Source: Alicyclobacillus hesperidum
GTDB lineage: Bacteria; Bacillota; Bacilli; Alicyclobacillales; Alicyclobacillaceae
Direction: 5' to 3'
DNA: 62,203 bases
Assembly: GCF_900107035.1 (NCBI RefSeq)
Contig: NZ_FNOJ01000018.1
Span: forward strand, 1-62,203
Below, in pieces: positions 22,454 to 31,104 of the stretch. Made by a program: the position numbers and the translations under genes. The notes under the pieces were generated by a model, which did no database searches, had not been told where the DNA came from, and saw only the letters and a program-made list of their open reading frames with translations. The first letter of the stretch is position 1. Each line of letters opens with the position of its first letter.

Positions 22454-23308
22454 TTGCAGTCGTTCTGGAAACATATTGAGGACAAAGCCTTTAGTGACAT
22501 GCCAAGCGTGGAAGTTGTCATCTGGGACGTTGTCAAGATCGTCGTATTCTACTTGCTCGCAAGGCTAATCATCCGCGCAGGCATTCGTGTTATGAAGCGA
22601 ATGCTCGCCATGCATGCGCGCATGGAATCGCGGCGGAAGGCGACCTTGGAATCCTTGTTTGCAAACGTGATTCGTTACACGGTGTACTTTGTGTTCGTGG
22701 TACAGGTGTTGGCGATTTTTCATGTCAACATCTCCGCCATTCTCGCTGGTGCAGGGATTGTCGGTGTGGCCGTTGGTTTTGGGGCCCAGAGTCTCGTCAA
22801 AGACGTCATCACTGGGTTGTTTATTTTATTTGAAGATCAGTATGCTGTGGGAGATACGGTTCAAATCAATGGATTCACGGGCACGGTTGTGTCCATTGGT
22901 GTTCGCTTGACTCGTGTGCAGGCTTGGACCGGGGAAGTTCAGGTCATTCCGAATGGGCAAATTACGACGATCACCAACTTCTCCCGGACCTATTCCACGG
23001 CCGTGATCGATATCACCGTGCCGTACGATTCGGATGTCAATGACGTAAAATCTGTGATGGAACATGTGCTTAACACCATGAAGCGCGAGCAACCGGATGT
23101 ATTGACGGGTGATATCCACGTGCTTGGGGTTCAGGAAATGTCCAATTCAACTGTCGTGGTTCGTGCCACAGCGATTTGTGCGCCGACCAAAAATTCGTCA
23201 GTACAGCGAGAGGCACAAGAACGGATCAAGGAAGCACTTGATACGTTGCAGCGAACTGAAGCCGAGGGTGGCTATGCACATGGCGCGGGTGAATTGGCGA
23301 CCGAATGA
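22454..23308 (+). CDS. Small-conductance mechanosensitive channel (MscS family)
   Basis: A 284-residue MscS-type channel: an N-terminal helix, then the pore-lining third helix with the Gly/Ala pattern (ILAGAGIVGVAVGFGAQSLVKDVI), followed by the beta domain (VGDTVQINGFTGTVVSIGVRLTRV, then VIPNGQITTITNFSR) and the alpha/beta C-terminal domain. It releases solutes on hypo-osmotic shock. Starts at TTG with GGGGGTGG upstream. Closest in size to B. subtilis YkuT. Confidence 0.93.
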   Translation: MQSFWKHIEDKAFSDMPSVEVVIWDVVKIVVFYLLARLIIRAGIRVMKRMLAMHARMESRRKATLESLFANVIRYTVYFVFVVQVLAIFHVNISAILAGAGIVGVAVGFGAQSLVKDVITGLFILFEDQYAVGDTVQINGFTGTVVSIGVRLTRVQAWTGEVQVIPNGQITTITNFSRTYSTAVIDITVPYDSDVNDVKSVMEHVLNTMKREQPDVLTGDIHVLGVQEMSNSTVVVRATAICAPTKNSSVQREAQERIKEALDTLQRTEAEGGYAHGAGELATE

Positions 23309-23323
23309 GAAGGGGGCGATATT

Positions 23324-23560
23324 GTGCCAATCTCGTTTGGACTCAACGATATTGTAAAGATGAAGAAGCCACATGCGTGTGGAGAGAACATGTGGCAAAT
23401 TATCCGTTTAGGCATGGATATTCGTATCAAGTGTCAAAAGTGCGGCCACAGTGTGTTGATCCCGAGGGCGCGGTTTGAGCGGCTGATTCGCAGTGTACTG
23501 GTGAAAGGGGAGGAGGCTAAGGATGAAAGTCAAAACAGCATGCCCGATGGACTGTTATGA
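23324..23560 (+). CDS. DUF951 family protein
   Basis: A 78-residue protein with the DUF951 pattern: NDIVKMKKPHACGENMWQI, then RLGMDIRIKCQKCGHSVLIPR, a compact zinc-ribbon-like fold with CxxC. The family is small, widespread in Firmicutes and has no assigned function; it commonly sits between mscS-like genes and ychF. GTG start. Its 3' end overlaps the oxidoreductase gene by 38 nt. Confidence 0.85.
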   Translation: MPISFGLNDIVKMKKPHACGENMWQIIRLGMDIRIKCQKCGHSVLIPRARFERLIRSVLVKGEEAKDESQNSMPDGLL

Positions 23561-25565
23561 CAGCTGCAGCATTCTTGCAGAGGTTGATGGGCAAGGGAAC
23601 ATTAAGCTCGAAGGTAATCCCGAGCATCCTATCACAAAGGGTGCTTTGTGCAATCGCGGAAGGCAACTAAGTATTCGGAGGAACAGTGAGAACCGGGTAC
23701 TGCGTCCGCTCAAGCGAGTGGGAGACACATTTGTTCATATCTCTTGGGAGCAAGCCATCGCGGAGATCGCTGCGCAGGTTCAGGCGACACTTGATGAAGT
23801 GGGGCATCACGGTATTTTTCATTGTTACGATTGGGGTTCCGGAACGCTGTTGAAGAATTTGAATCAGCGGTTCTTTTACGGCCTCGGCGGTTGTACGGAA
23901 ACGGTCGGGAGTTTGTGCTGGGATGCGGGTCTCACGGCACAGACGTACGATTTTGGCAGGGCAAACAGCCATGCTCCAGAGGATACGGCGGAGCATGCAC
24001 GGGCCATCGTCGTCTGGGGACGCAATGTGGCTAACACCAATGTACACATGACACCCTTTATCAAGACCGCGCAAGCACGTGGCGCGCAATTGGTGGTCAT
24101 CAGTCCGCTTTCGCAGGATCTAGGGCGCCGGGCAGACAAGTGTCTCTATCCGCGCCCAGGCACGGATGGCCTACTGGCTCTGGCGGCGCTCCGCGTCTGC
24201 CGAGATCGCAATTGGATTGATCACGACTTTATTCGTGAGGCTACGCTTGGCTGGGACGCGATTGCCGCTGAACTCGATATGTATGATCCGGAAACGGTTG
24301 CTTCGCTAACCGACGTGCCTGTCGAAGACATATACTGGTTGGCTGAGTTATACGGCTGTACACGGCCAGTGGCAACCATTCTCGGGATTGGTATGCAACG
24401 TTATGCGCAAGGAGGACAGACGGTACGTGCCATTGACGCGCTAGTCGCTGCAACTGGGCACGTAGGCGTTCCGGGCGGTGGTGTCAGCTATGCGCAGCGT
24501 CAACTTGCAAGCTTCTTCGACGAGGAGGCATTGACCGGGCGTAGTAAAGCTGACGTTCGTGAATTTGAACGGGCGACACAGGCAGCTGACATTCTTGCGG
24601 CGAATCCACCCATCCGCGTTGCTTTTGTCACGCGCACGAATCCAGTGCTACAAGTGCCCGATTCGGCTTTGTTCCGCAAGGCGTTCGCATCGATACGGTG
24701 TAAAGTCGTGATCGACACGTTCATGACGAAGACAGCAGAAATGGCCGACTATGTTCTACCGTGTACCAACGTCTTAGAGGAAGAAGATGTCGCCTACACG
24801 ACGATGTGGCACGATTATGTCAGCTACGTGAAGCCAGTCGTCGCGCCAAGAGGGGAAGCGAAGCCGGATTGGAAGATTTTTTCCGATCTCGCTTGTGCCC
24901 TTGGCAGGCCGGAGATCATGGAGGGCAGTGTGGATGTGTGGATTAAGAGGGCGCTGTCGCCATGGCCGCAGGAGAAAGTTGCGGAACTGAAAGAGTGTGG
25001 CTTTGTCAAATTGGATGTACCGTCTGTGGCCTGGGCGGATCGCAAATTTGGTACGCCAAGTGGAAAGTTTGAGTTTGCATCAAGTTTGGCAGTCGCCGAT
25101 GGCCATCATCCCGTTGCGCGGATCGAGATCGACAAGTTGCAACGGGGAACTGAAATGTATCCGTATGTCCTTCTCACGATTCACCCGCGCAAGTGGCAGT
25201 TGTCGCAGCGCGAGACGTTCCCGGAAGGCCGCGGTGAGTGCCCAATCGTCGAGATTGGTCGAGGGATTGCGAATGAACAGGGGATTGCCGACGGCGATTT
25301 TGTTTATGTAGAAAATGAACGTGCTCGGATTCGGGCAATTGCTCGCGTGCAAGCTGCAGGGCACGCGAAGTCGGTGCGCCTTGAGATTGGTTGGTCTGGG
25401 CAAGGTGTGACCGCAAACGACTTTACCGATACGCGTAAAGCTGACTTTGGCAGCCAAAGCGCTCAATACGATTGCTTTTGCAGTGTTGTCCGTGCTCCTG
25501 CACATGAAGAAGAGCCCTCTCAGCGAGAGCTCTCCGCGATTGCCCCGGCAACTACCGGGAAGTGA
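23523..25565 (+). CDS. yyaE: Molybdopterin oxidoreductase, YyaE-like
   Basis: A 680-residue member of the DMSO-reductase superfamily. The N-terminus carries a 4Fe-4S-type cysteine set (CPMDCYDSC plus Cys43 in KGALCNRGR), then the molybdopterin domain (WEQAIAEIA, VWGRNVANTNVHM, MTKTAEMADYVLP) and the C-terminal dinucleotide-binding domain. No Tat signal is visible, so it is probably cytoplasmic. The substrate cannot be read. B. subtilis has the related yyaE just before ychF, matching this position. Ribosome-binding site GGGGAGGAGG. Confidence 0.88.
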   Translation: MKVKTACPMDCYDSCSILAEVDGQGNIKLEGNPEHPITKGALCNRGRQLSIRRNSENRVLRPLKRVGDTFVHISWEQAIAEIAAQVQATLDEVGHHGIFHCYDWGSGTLLKNLNQRFFYGLGGCTETVGSLCWDAGLTAQTYDFGRANSHAPEDTAEHARAIVVWGRNVANTNVHMTPFIKTAQARGAQLVVISPLSQDLGRRADKCLYPRPGTDGLLALAALRVCRDRNWIDHDFIREATLGWDAIAAELDMYDPETVASLTDVPVEDIYWLAELYGCTRPVATILGIGMQRYAQGGQTVRAIDALVAATGHVGVPGGGVSYAQRQLASFFDEEALTGRSKADVREFERATQAADILAANPPIRVAFVTRTNPVLQVPDSALFRKAFASIRCKVVIDTFMTKTAEMADYVLPCTNVLEEEDVAYTTMWHDYVSYVKPVVAPRGEAKPDWKIFSDLACALGRPEIMEGSVDVWIKRALSPWPQEKVAELKECGFVKLDVPSVAWADRKFGTPSGKFEFASSLAVADGHHPVARIEIDKLQRGTEMYPYVLLTIHPRKWQLSQRETFPEGRGECPIVEIGRGIANEQGIADGDFVYVENERARIRAIARVQAAGHAKSVRLEIGWSGQGVTANDFTDTRKADFGSQSAQYDCFCSVVRAPAHEEEPSQRELSAIAPATTGK

Positions 25566-25580
25566 GTGTAGGTATAGGAA

Positions 25581-25700
25581 TTACGACGCATGATAACGGG
25601 GTCTTGTCCGGTTCACACGAGCGGAGGGTCCAGTTTCGATGGCCAATGCTTTCGGTGAGAGCTTGCGGACCCTCAATCGACGCAAAAGTCGACGCAGCAT
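25581..25700 (-). CDS. Candidate 39-residue arginine-rich peptide
   Basis: In the 327-bp gap between yyaE and ychF, the minus strand holds an ATG preceded by GAGGAGGTGATC, an almost perfect anti-16S match with 9-nt spacing. It encodes MLRRLLRRLRVRKLSPKALA followed by 19 more residues, ending YHAS. The peptide is very basic and could bind nucleic acid. An inverted repeat GAGGGTCC/GGACCCTC (25624-25631, 25667-25674) lies inside it, so an RNA function is an alternative. No family is recognised. Confidence 0.35.
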   Translation of the reverse strand: MLRRLLRRLRVRKLSPKALAIETGPSARVNRTRPRYHAS

Positions 25701-25892
25701 TCGCGATCACCTCCTCAGTGGATTAGTATTCCTACGTGGAGATTCTCTATCCAGGTAAACGCCCGGGTTGCGAACGGATTTGCAAACTTTTTTGATTATC
25801 GGTACCGAACGTTGAGAAATCTCCAATTGCGTGTTGCCAGTTGGGGACAACCGTCTATACTTATCCTGCAAAGAACATGGCGAGGTGTCAAC

Positions 25893-26993
25893 ATGCCACT
25901 ACAGGCTGGAATTGTAGGCTTGCCCAATGTAGGCAAGTCGACTTTGTTTAACGCCATCACAAAGGCCGGGGCAGAGGCCGCAAACTATCCATTTTGCACA
26001 ATTGATCCAAATGTCGGCGTCGTCGAGGTGCCGGATCCGCGCCTCCAAAAGCTCGCTGAGATTGTACATCCAAAGCGGATTGTGCCGACAGCCTTCGAAT
26101 TTGTCGATATTGCGGGCTTGGTCAAAGGAGCAAGCAAGGGCGAGGGACTGGGCAACCGGTTCCTGGGTCATATTCGCGAAGTCGATGCCATCGTCCACGT
26201 CGTTCGTTGCTTTGAAAATGGTGATATCACACATGTATCGGGCTCTGTTGATCCCATCCGAGACATTGAGACCATTGATCTCGAGTTGATCTTAGCCGAC
26301 CTCGAGACCGTGCAAAAGCGGCTGGAGCGAACGAAAAAGAACATGAAGAGTGGCGATAAGCGCTTTAGGTTGGAAGCCGAGGCCCTAGAACGCATCGCGG
26401 CAGCTCTGGAAGCGGGACAAGCAGCTAGATCTGTCGAGCTCAACGACGAGGAACAGGCCTTGCTACGGGATCTTCACTTGTTGACGCGGAAGCCAGTTCT
26501 GTATGTCGCAAACGTTGGCGAAGAAGATGCTGCCGACAGTTCGGCTAATGTGCATGTCAAAGCCGTCGAAGCGCGTGCAGAGACGGAAGGGGCACAGGTG
26601 GTCGTTGTCTGTGCGCAGTTAGAGTCGGAAATCGCTGAACTGGAGGGCGAAGACCGGGATGCCTTTTTGTCGGATCTAGGCCTCGCCGAAGCAGGCCTGG
26701 ACAGGTTAATCCGCAAGGCCTACCAATTGCTCGGGCTGCGTACTTATTTTACGGCTGGCGAACCGGAGGTTCGGGCGTGGACGATTCGAACCGGGACCAA
26801 GGCCCCACAGGCAGCAGGGGTCATTCACAGCGACTTCGAACGCGGTTTTATCCGCGCAGAAGTAGTCGCTTATGAGGATCTAATAGCCGCCGGCAGTTAT
26901 CAAGTTGCTCGAGAACAGGGCAAGGTTCGTTTGGAAGGTAAGGATTATATCGTAGAAGACGGCGACGTGATGCACTTCCGTTTCAATGTCTGA
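25893..26993 (+). CDS. ychF: Redox-regulated ATPase YchF (OLA1 family)
   Basis: A 366-residue Obg-family P-loop protein: G1 GLPNVGKSTLFN, G2/G3 region NYPFCTIDPNVG and DIAGLVKGASKGEGLGN, and the C-terminal TGS domain RAWTIRTGTKAPQAAGVIHSDFERGFIRAEV. YchF prefers ATP, binds ribosomes and affects stress responses. The frame is open upstream, but the ATG at 25893 gives the exact family N-terminus and has GAGGTG before it. B. subtilis yyaF occupies the same place before rpsF. Confidence 0.96.
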   Translation: MPLQAGIVGLPNVGKSTLFNAITKAGAEAANYPFCTIDPNVGVVEVPDPRLQKLAEIVHPKRIVPTAFEFVDIAGLVKGASKGEGLGNRFLGHIREVDAIVHVVRCFENGDITHVSGSVDPIRDIETIDLELILADLETVQKRLERTKKNMKSGDKRFRLEAEALERIAAALEAGQAARSVELNDEEQALLRDLHLLTRKPVLYVANVGEEDAADSSANVHVKAVEARAETEGAQVVVVCAQLESEIAELEGEDRDAFLSDLGLAEAGLDRLIRKAYQLLGLRTYFTAGEPEVRAWTIRTGTKAPQAAGVIHSDFERGFIRAEVVAYEDLIAAGSYQVAREQGKVRLEGKDYIVEDGDVMHFRFNV

Positions 26994-27027
26994 TGAATTT
27001 GACTTGTGATGTTGGGCTGTTCGTGAT

Positions 27028-27080
27028 AGCATAGACAATCGGTGCATGATCTATGCTGCCAACATCCTTGCTCCGCAAGG
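27028..27080 (+). promoter_or_regulatory. Candidate structured leader of the rpsF operon (S6:S18-type)
   Basis: Two hairpins lie just before the rpsF ribosome-binding site: AGCATAG/CTATGCT (27028-27034, 27051-27057) and CCTTG-CTCCG-CAAGG (27066-27080). The rpsF operons of many bacteria are autoregulated by S6:S18 binding a leader stem with an unpaired CCG; the CCG in the second loop is suggestive. This is an inference. Confidence 0.4.
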
Positions 27081-27110
27081 GGCCATCAGACCAGAAGGAG
27101 GTGTCACGGT

Positions 27111-27398
27111 ATGCGTCAGTACGAAACGATGTTCATTGTGAATCCAACATTGGAGTCTGAGCAGACCTCTGAGTTGGTTCAGAAATATCAAACGCTCATC
27201 TCTGAACAAGGCGGTCAAATCGACGAACTTCAAGAGATCGGCAAGCGTCGTTTGGCGTACGAAATCGAAGGCAACCGTGAGGGCTACTACGTGTTGTTTA
27301 AATACACGGCGGGCACAGATGTGTCCAAAGAGCTCGAACGTGTAATGCGCATCGACGAAAATGTCGTTCGTTATTTGACAGTCCGCGTGGGTGAGTAA
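27111..27398 (+). CDS. rpsF: 30S ribosomal protein S6
   Basis: A 95-residue S6: MRQYETMFIVNPTLESEQ, GKRRLAYEIEGNREGYYVLFKY and the C-terminal RIDENVVRYLTVRV. AGAAGGAGGTG precedes the ATG. First gene of the conserved rpsF-ssb-rpsR operon. Confidence 0.97.
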   Translation: MRQYETMFIVNPTLESEQTSELVQKYQTLISEQGGQIDELQEIGKRRLAYEIEGNREGYYVLFKYTAGTDVSKELERVMRIDENVVRYLTVRVGE

Positions 27399-27416
27399 TT
27401 CGCGGAGGGGAAAACG

Positions 27417-27890
27417 ATGCTGAACCGGGTCATTTTAATAGGACGGCTGACGGCGGATCCTGAACTGCGCTACACCAACAATGGAACGGCGGTTGCGTCG
27501 TTTACACTGGCGGTAGATCGAATGCGTTCCGGGCAAAGCGGTGAGCGCCAGACTGATTTTATCAATATTGTCGTGTGGCAGAAGCAGGCCGAGATTGTTG
27601 CACAGTATCTGCAAAAAGGCAGACTGGCAGCGGTCGATGGTCGCCTTCAGATTCGCACCTACGACAATCGCGAAGGTCAAAAGGTCCGCGTTGCGGAAGT
27701 TGTCGCGGAAACCGTTCGCTTTTTGGATCGCGGATCAGATGTTGCACAGTCAGCTGGTGGGTTCAGTGGTGGTTCAACACCAATGAACAGGCCACGTCCT
27801 GATCGGAGTTCAGCTCCTCTTTACGAAGACGATCCGTTTGCGGATGACAGCCAAACTATCGATATTTCGGAAGATGATTTGCCTTTTTGA
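27417..27890 (+). CDS. ssb: Single-stranded DNA-binding protein
   Basis: A 157-residue SSB: N-terminal OB fold (MLNRVILIGRLTADPELRYT, then FINIVVWQKQAEIVAQYLQKG), a Gly/Pro/Arg-rich linker, and the acidic protein-docking tip ending DLPF. The complete tip indicates the main replication SSB. It lies 18 nt after rpsF. Confidence 0.97.
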   Translation: MLNRVILIGRLTADPELRYTNNGTAVASFTLAVDRMRSGQSGERQTDFINIVVWQKQAEIVAQYLQKGRLAAVDGRLQIRTYDNREGQKVRVAEVVAETVRFLDRGSDVAQSAGGFSGGSTPMNRPRPDRSSAPLYEDDPFADDSQTIDISEDDLPF

Positions 27891-27977
27891 TTTCGATGCC
27901 CAGAGGCTGACACTGCTCGCACGAGCGTGTGGGACGGGCGTATTAGCCGCTGGAGAAAACGACGAGGAGTGAGTGGA

Positions 27978-28208
27978 ATGCCGCGTAAAGGTCGTGGTGG
28001 AAAGCGCCGCAAAGTATGTCAGTACTGCGTCGATAAGATTGACTACGCAGACTACAAGGATATAGGCCGTTTGAGCAAGTTCTTGACGGAGCGTGGGAAA
28101 ATTCTCCCGCGGCGCATTTCTGGAAATTGCGCGCGCCATCAACGCCAGGTGACGGTCGCGATTAAGCGGGCTCGCCAGGTTGCATTGTTGCCATACACCA
28201 CAGAGTGA
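27978..28208 (+). CDS. rpsR: 30S ribosomal protein S18
   Basis: A 76-residue S18 with [22 protein letters not shown] and [19 protein letters not shown]. The N-terminal CQYC pair with a later Cys suggests a zinc-binding (C+) form of S18. GAGGAGTG precedes the ATG. Last gene of the rpsF operon. Confidence 0.97.
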   Translation: MPRKGRGGKRRKVCQYCVDKIDYADYKDIGRLSKFLTERGKILPRRISGNCARHQRQVTVAIKRARQVALLPYTTE

Positions 28209-28249
28209 GCTGTCTAACGTACGGCGAATGGCCGTTCGGGATTGCGGAT

Positions 28250-28276
28250 CGCCCGCAATTTCGGGCGGCCTTTCTT
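28250..28276 (+). terminator. Terminator after rpsR
   Basis: A 6-bp CGCCCG/CGGGCG stem with a CAATTT loop is followed by GCCTTTCTT. A longer alternative stem using GGCC further out is possible. Confidence 0.55.
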
Positions 28277-28364
28277 CGTCTTGGCACAGCAGGACTTATT
28301 CGTGAGTTTGTGGAATGCGTAAAGATATAAGATTTGCCGAGTGCACCAATTGGGAGGTAGCGCG

Positions 28365-28670
28365 GTGACGGGTATGGAAGCGGAGACAAACTTGACGAGA
28401 AAGCTGCAGGCTGTGGAGCATGATCGGATCGAGTTGGTGCAGCAGGCGGTTGAAGTTTTACGCAGCGTCCAATCGGGAAACCAGACACTTTTGACCGAAG
28501 CGTTGGCTGGCGTTGTTGGCTTTGCATACCTGCTGGGTGTTCAAATGGGAATTGCACCGCACCGGATCGATCGCGAAGTCATAGCGGCCTTTCAGGACGC
28601 GCCGTCCGTAGACAATCCACGGCGAGACGAAATGGCGGACATCGTGCGCCATCTCCGTGGTCGCATCTAG
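28365..28670 (+). CDS. MazG-like family protein
   Basis: A 101-residue helical protein with the small MazG-like pattern: KLQAVEHDRIELVQQAVEVL, then ESLAGVVGFAYLLG-type helices (here EALAGVVGFAYLLGVQMGI) and IDREVIAAF. True MazG proteins hydrolyse nucleoside triphosphates through an ExxED motif that is not obvious here, so activity is uncertain. The GTG at 28365 has GGGAGG upstream. A homologue at this position, between rpsR and rplI, is common in related Bacilli. Confidence 0.7.
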   Translation: MTGMEAETNLTRKLQAVEHDRIELVQQAVEVLRSVQSGNQTLLTEALAGVVGFAYLLGVQMGIAPHRIDREVIAAFQDAPSVDNPRRDEMADIVRHLRGRI

Positions 28671-28793
28671 GGTGTACAGCGGTTGGCGGCGAGATGAACG
28701 TGTCGGATCCGAAGGTGACCGATCTTGGTCGGTTTTGCATTTGCGCCCGCAACCATGCGGCGATACGATGGATTTTGATTGGGGGTCGGTACG

Positions 28794-29237
28794 ATGAAAG
28801 TGATCCTGTTGCAAGACGTAAAAGGCCAAGGTAAACAAGGCGAACTCAAAGATGTGAGTGAAGGGTACGCTCGCAACTTCCTGTTGCCCCGCGGGTTGGC
28901 CGAGGAGGCTACACCTGCTGCTTTGCGCGAGTTGGAGCAGAAACGCGAGAAGGACAGGCGTCACAAGGCACAAGAACTGGCTGATGCGAAACAATTAGGC
29001 GCACAGCTGGAGAATCAAAAGATTGTTGTTAAAACGCAAGCCGGCGAAGGTGGACGCCTGTTTGGGGCCATCACGAGCAAGCATATTGCTGACGCGATGA
29101 AACAGCAGGGCTTTACGGTCGATAAGCGTAAAATCAGCCTCGGTGAACCCATTAAGTCTTTGGGAGGGCACCGCGTGACCGTTAAACTCCATCCGGAGGT
29201 TCACGTACAGGTGCTTGTCTACGTCGAGGCGGAATGA
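28794..29237 (+). CDS. rplI: 50S ribosomal protein L9
   Basis: A 147-residue L9: [20 protein letters not shown] and [17 protein letters not shown], a long central helix, and a C-terminal domain with [19 protein letters not shown]. The ATG at 28794 is preferred over an upstream in-frame start. It lies 3 nt before dnaB, as is usual. Confidence 0.97.
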   Translation: MKVILLQDVKGQGKQGELKDVSEGYARNFLLPRGLAEEATPAALRELEQKREKDRRHKAQELADAKQLGAQLENQKIVVKTQAGEGGRLFGAITSKHIADAMKQQGFTVDKRKISLGEPIKSLGGHRVTVKLHPEVHVQVLVYVEAE

Positions 29238-29240
29238 CGG

Positions 29241-30626
29241 ATGGCCATGGTGAATGAGGGTGCTCTCTGGCCGTCGCCCGCTGCGGATACAGGGCTTCGA
29301 ATGCCACCGCAGCAAGTTGAGGCGGAGCAGGCTGTCCTGGGTGCAATGCTGATTTCGCCAGACGCCGTGGCAGAGGCGCTTGAAATCCTAGAGCCGGACG
29401 ATTTTTACCGAGCGGCTCATCAGTCTATTTTTCGGGCGATGCGCGACGTCTATGATGCAGGGAACCCAGTCGACGTGGTCACGGTGGCAGCGGCTTTGCG
29501 CACGCGCGATGACGCGCTGGATGCCGTTGGTGGCGCAGAATACTTGGCAGATCTCGCCGCCGCGATGCCTACGGCGTTACACGTCGTGCAATACGCAGAA
29601 ATTGTGCGTGAAAAAGCCTTGCTGCGGAGGATTATTGCGGCTGCTACGCACATTGCGGAGGCAGGCTACGCGCAGGAGGTACCGGCGGCAGACGTTCTAG
29701 CAGACGCTGAACGGGCGATTCTCGAGCTTGGGCAGTTTCAGCGGACTCGGGATTTCACGCATATCTCCGATGTATTGCAGACGACGTTCGAGCGGATCGA
29801 ACAACTCTATGAGAGCGATGGCAACATCACAGGTGTGCCAACGGGTTACAGCGAACTGGATCGGATGACGAGCGGTTTTCAAAAGTCTGACCTCATCATT
29901 GTTGCAGCGCGTCCCTCTGTCGGTAAGACGGCGTTTGCTCTGAACATCGCGCAGAATGTGGCAGTGCGCAGCGGGTTGCCCGTTGCCATTTTCTCTCTCG
30001 AGATGTCAAAAGACCAACTCGTTCAACGTATGCTCTGTGCAGAGGCATATATTGACGGCCATAAGTTGCGTAACGGTACGCTGGATGATGACGATTGGCC
30101 GAAGCTGTCCATGGGCGTGACCACCTTAGGCAATTCGCCAATTTACATTGACGATTCGCCGGGCATCACCGTGCCAGACATGCGCAGCAAGCTGCGCAGA
30201 TTGAAGATGGAGCATGGACTTGGCTTCGTCGTCATCGACTATTTGCAGTTGATTCACGGCCGTCGATCCTCTGGCGAAAATCGACAACAGGAAATCTCGG
30301 ATATCTCCCGGTCGCTCAAGCAACTCGCGCGCGAGTTGGAGGTTCCCATCGTGGCGCTGGCCCAGTTGAGTCGTTCGGTTGAACAGCGCCAGGACAAGCG
30401 TCCGATGCTCTCTGACATTCGCGAATCGGGCTCCATTGAGCAGGATGCGGATATTGTCGCGTTTCTCTATCGCGATGATTACTATGACCCGGAGACGGAG
30501 CGTCAGAATATCGTCGAGGTCATCATTGCGAAACAGCGTAACGGCCCAACTGGCAAGGTCGAGTTGGTATTCCTCAAAAACTACAACAAGTTTGTCAATC
30601 TGGAGAAAGCGCATAGCGGACCATGA
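29241..30626 (+). CDS. dnaB: Replicative DNA helicase DnaB
   Basis: A 461-residue hexameric helicase (DnaC in Bacillus naming). The N-terminal primase-interacting domain starts MPPQQVEAEQAVLGAML; the RecA-like domain has Walker A ARPSVGKTAFALNIA, Walker B LGFVVIDYLQLI, the IPIVALAQLSR region (here VPIVALAQLSR) and DIRESGSIEQDADIVAFLYR. Coupled by an ATGA overlap to the next gene. Confidence 0.97.
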   Translation: MAMVNEGALWPSPAADTGLRMPPQQVEAEQAVLGAMLISPDAVAEALEILEPDDFYRAAHQSIFRAMRDVYDAGNPVDVVTVAAALRTRDDALDAVGGAEYLADLAAAMPTALHVVQYAEIVREKALLRRIIAAATHIAEAGYAQEVPAADVLADAERAILELGQFQRTRDFTHISDVLQTTFERIEQLYESDGNITGVPTGYSELDRMTSGFQKSDLIIVAARPSVGKTAFALNIAQNVAVRSGLPVAIFSLEMSKDQLVQRMLCAEAYIDGHKLRNGTLDDDDWPKLSMGVTTLGNSPIYIDDSPGITVPDMRSKLRRLKMEHGLGFVVIDYLQLIHGRRSSGENRQQEISDISRSLKQLARELEVPIVALAQLSRSVEQRQDKRPMLSDIRESGSIEQDADIVAFLYRDDYYDPETERQNIVEVIIAKQRNGPTGKVELVFLKNYNKFVNLEKAHSGP

Positions 30627-31081
30627 ACAACGATGAATCGGAACAACTAGCGGGGTTGACGGTGCCGCGCACACTGACGCGGAAAGAACGTCGCGAAATG
30701 ATGCTTAAGCAGCAAAAGCGCCGGCGTCGGCGCAGGCGGGCGCGCGTGCGTCGCGTCAAGGCATGGCGCGCCTTGCGCAGCCTTCAGTTTTGGACGCGGG
30801 CGGCAATCGCGCTCGCACTGCTACTATTGCTTGCATTTTGGGCGCGCTTTGCGTACGTGTATGACATTCCGAGCTATGCGGCGTCTGTTCTGCCACCCCA
30901 CATACGCGCATATGTCACAGTCAAGCCGTGGTGGTTTGGACCGCCTATATTCGATCTCGGCCTGTACGGCCCGGATTTAAGTAGTGGAACCATTTCGGAT
31001 CCTTATGCGGTGCTGTTATACAAGCTGGGGCAGTATGCGCCGATATTGACTCATCCACAAATCATTTGGGTAAGTCACTGA
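30623..31081 (+). CDS. Unknown basic single-pass membrane protein
   Basis: A 152-residue protein whose start overlaps the dnaB stop by 4 nt. The N-terminal 60 residues are extremely basic, with a run of arginines, then one membrane helix (AAIALALLLLLAFWARFAY) and an extracytoplasmic domain of about 70 residues rich in Pro, Tyr and Trp. No family is recognised. The topology resembles tethering or division-associated membrane proteins, but that is speculation. It sits where B. subtilis has purA, between dnaB and walR. Confidence 0.75.
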   Translation: MNNDESEQLAGLTVPRTLTRKERREMMLKQQKRRRRRRRARVRRVKAWRALRSLQFWTRAAIALALLLLLAFWARFAYVYDIPSYAASVLPPHIRAYVTVKPWWFGPPIFDLGLYGPDLSSGTISDPYAVLLYKLGQYAPILTHPQIIWVSH

Positions 31082-31104
31082 CACCGTCGAAAGGAGGGCG
31101 TCAT

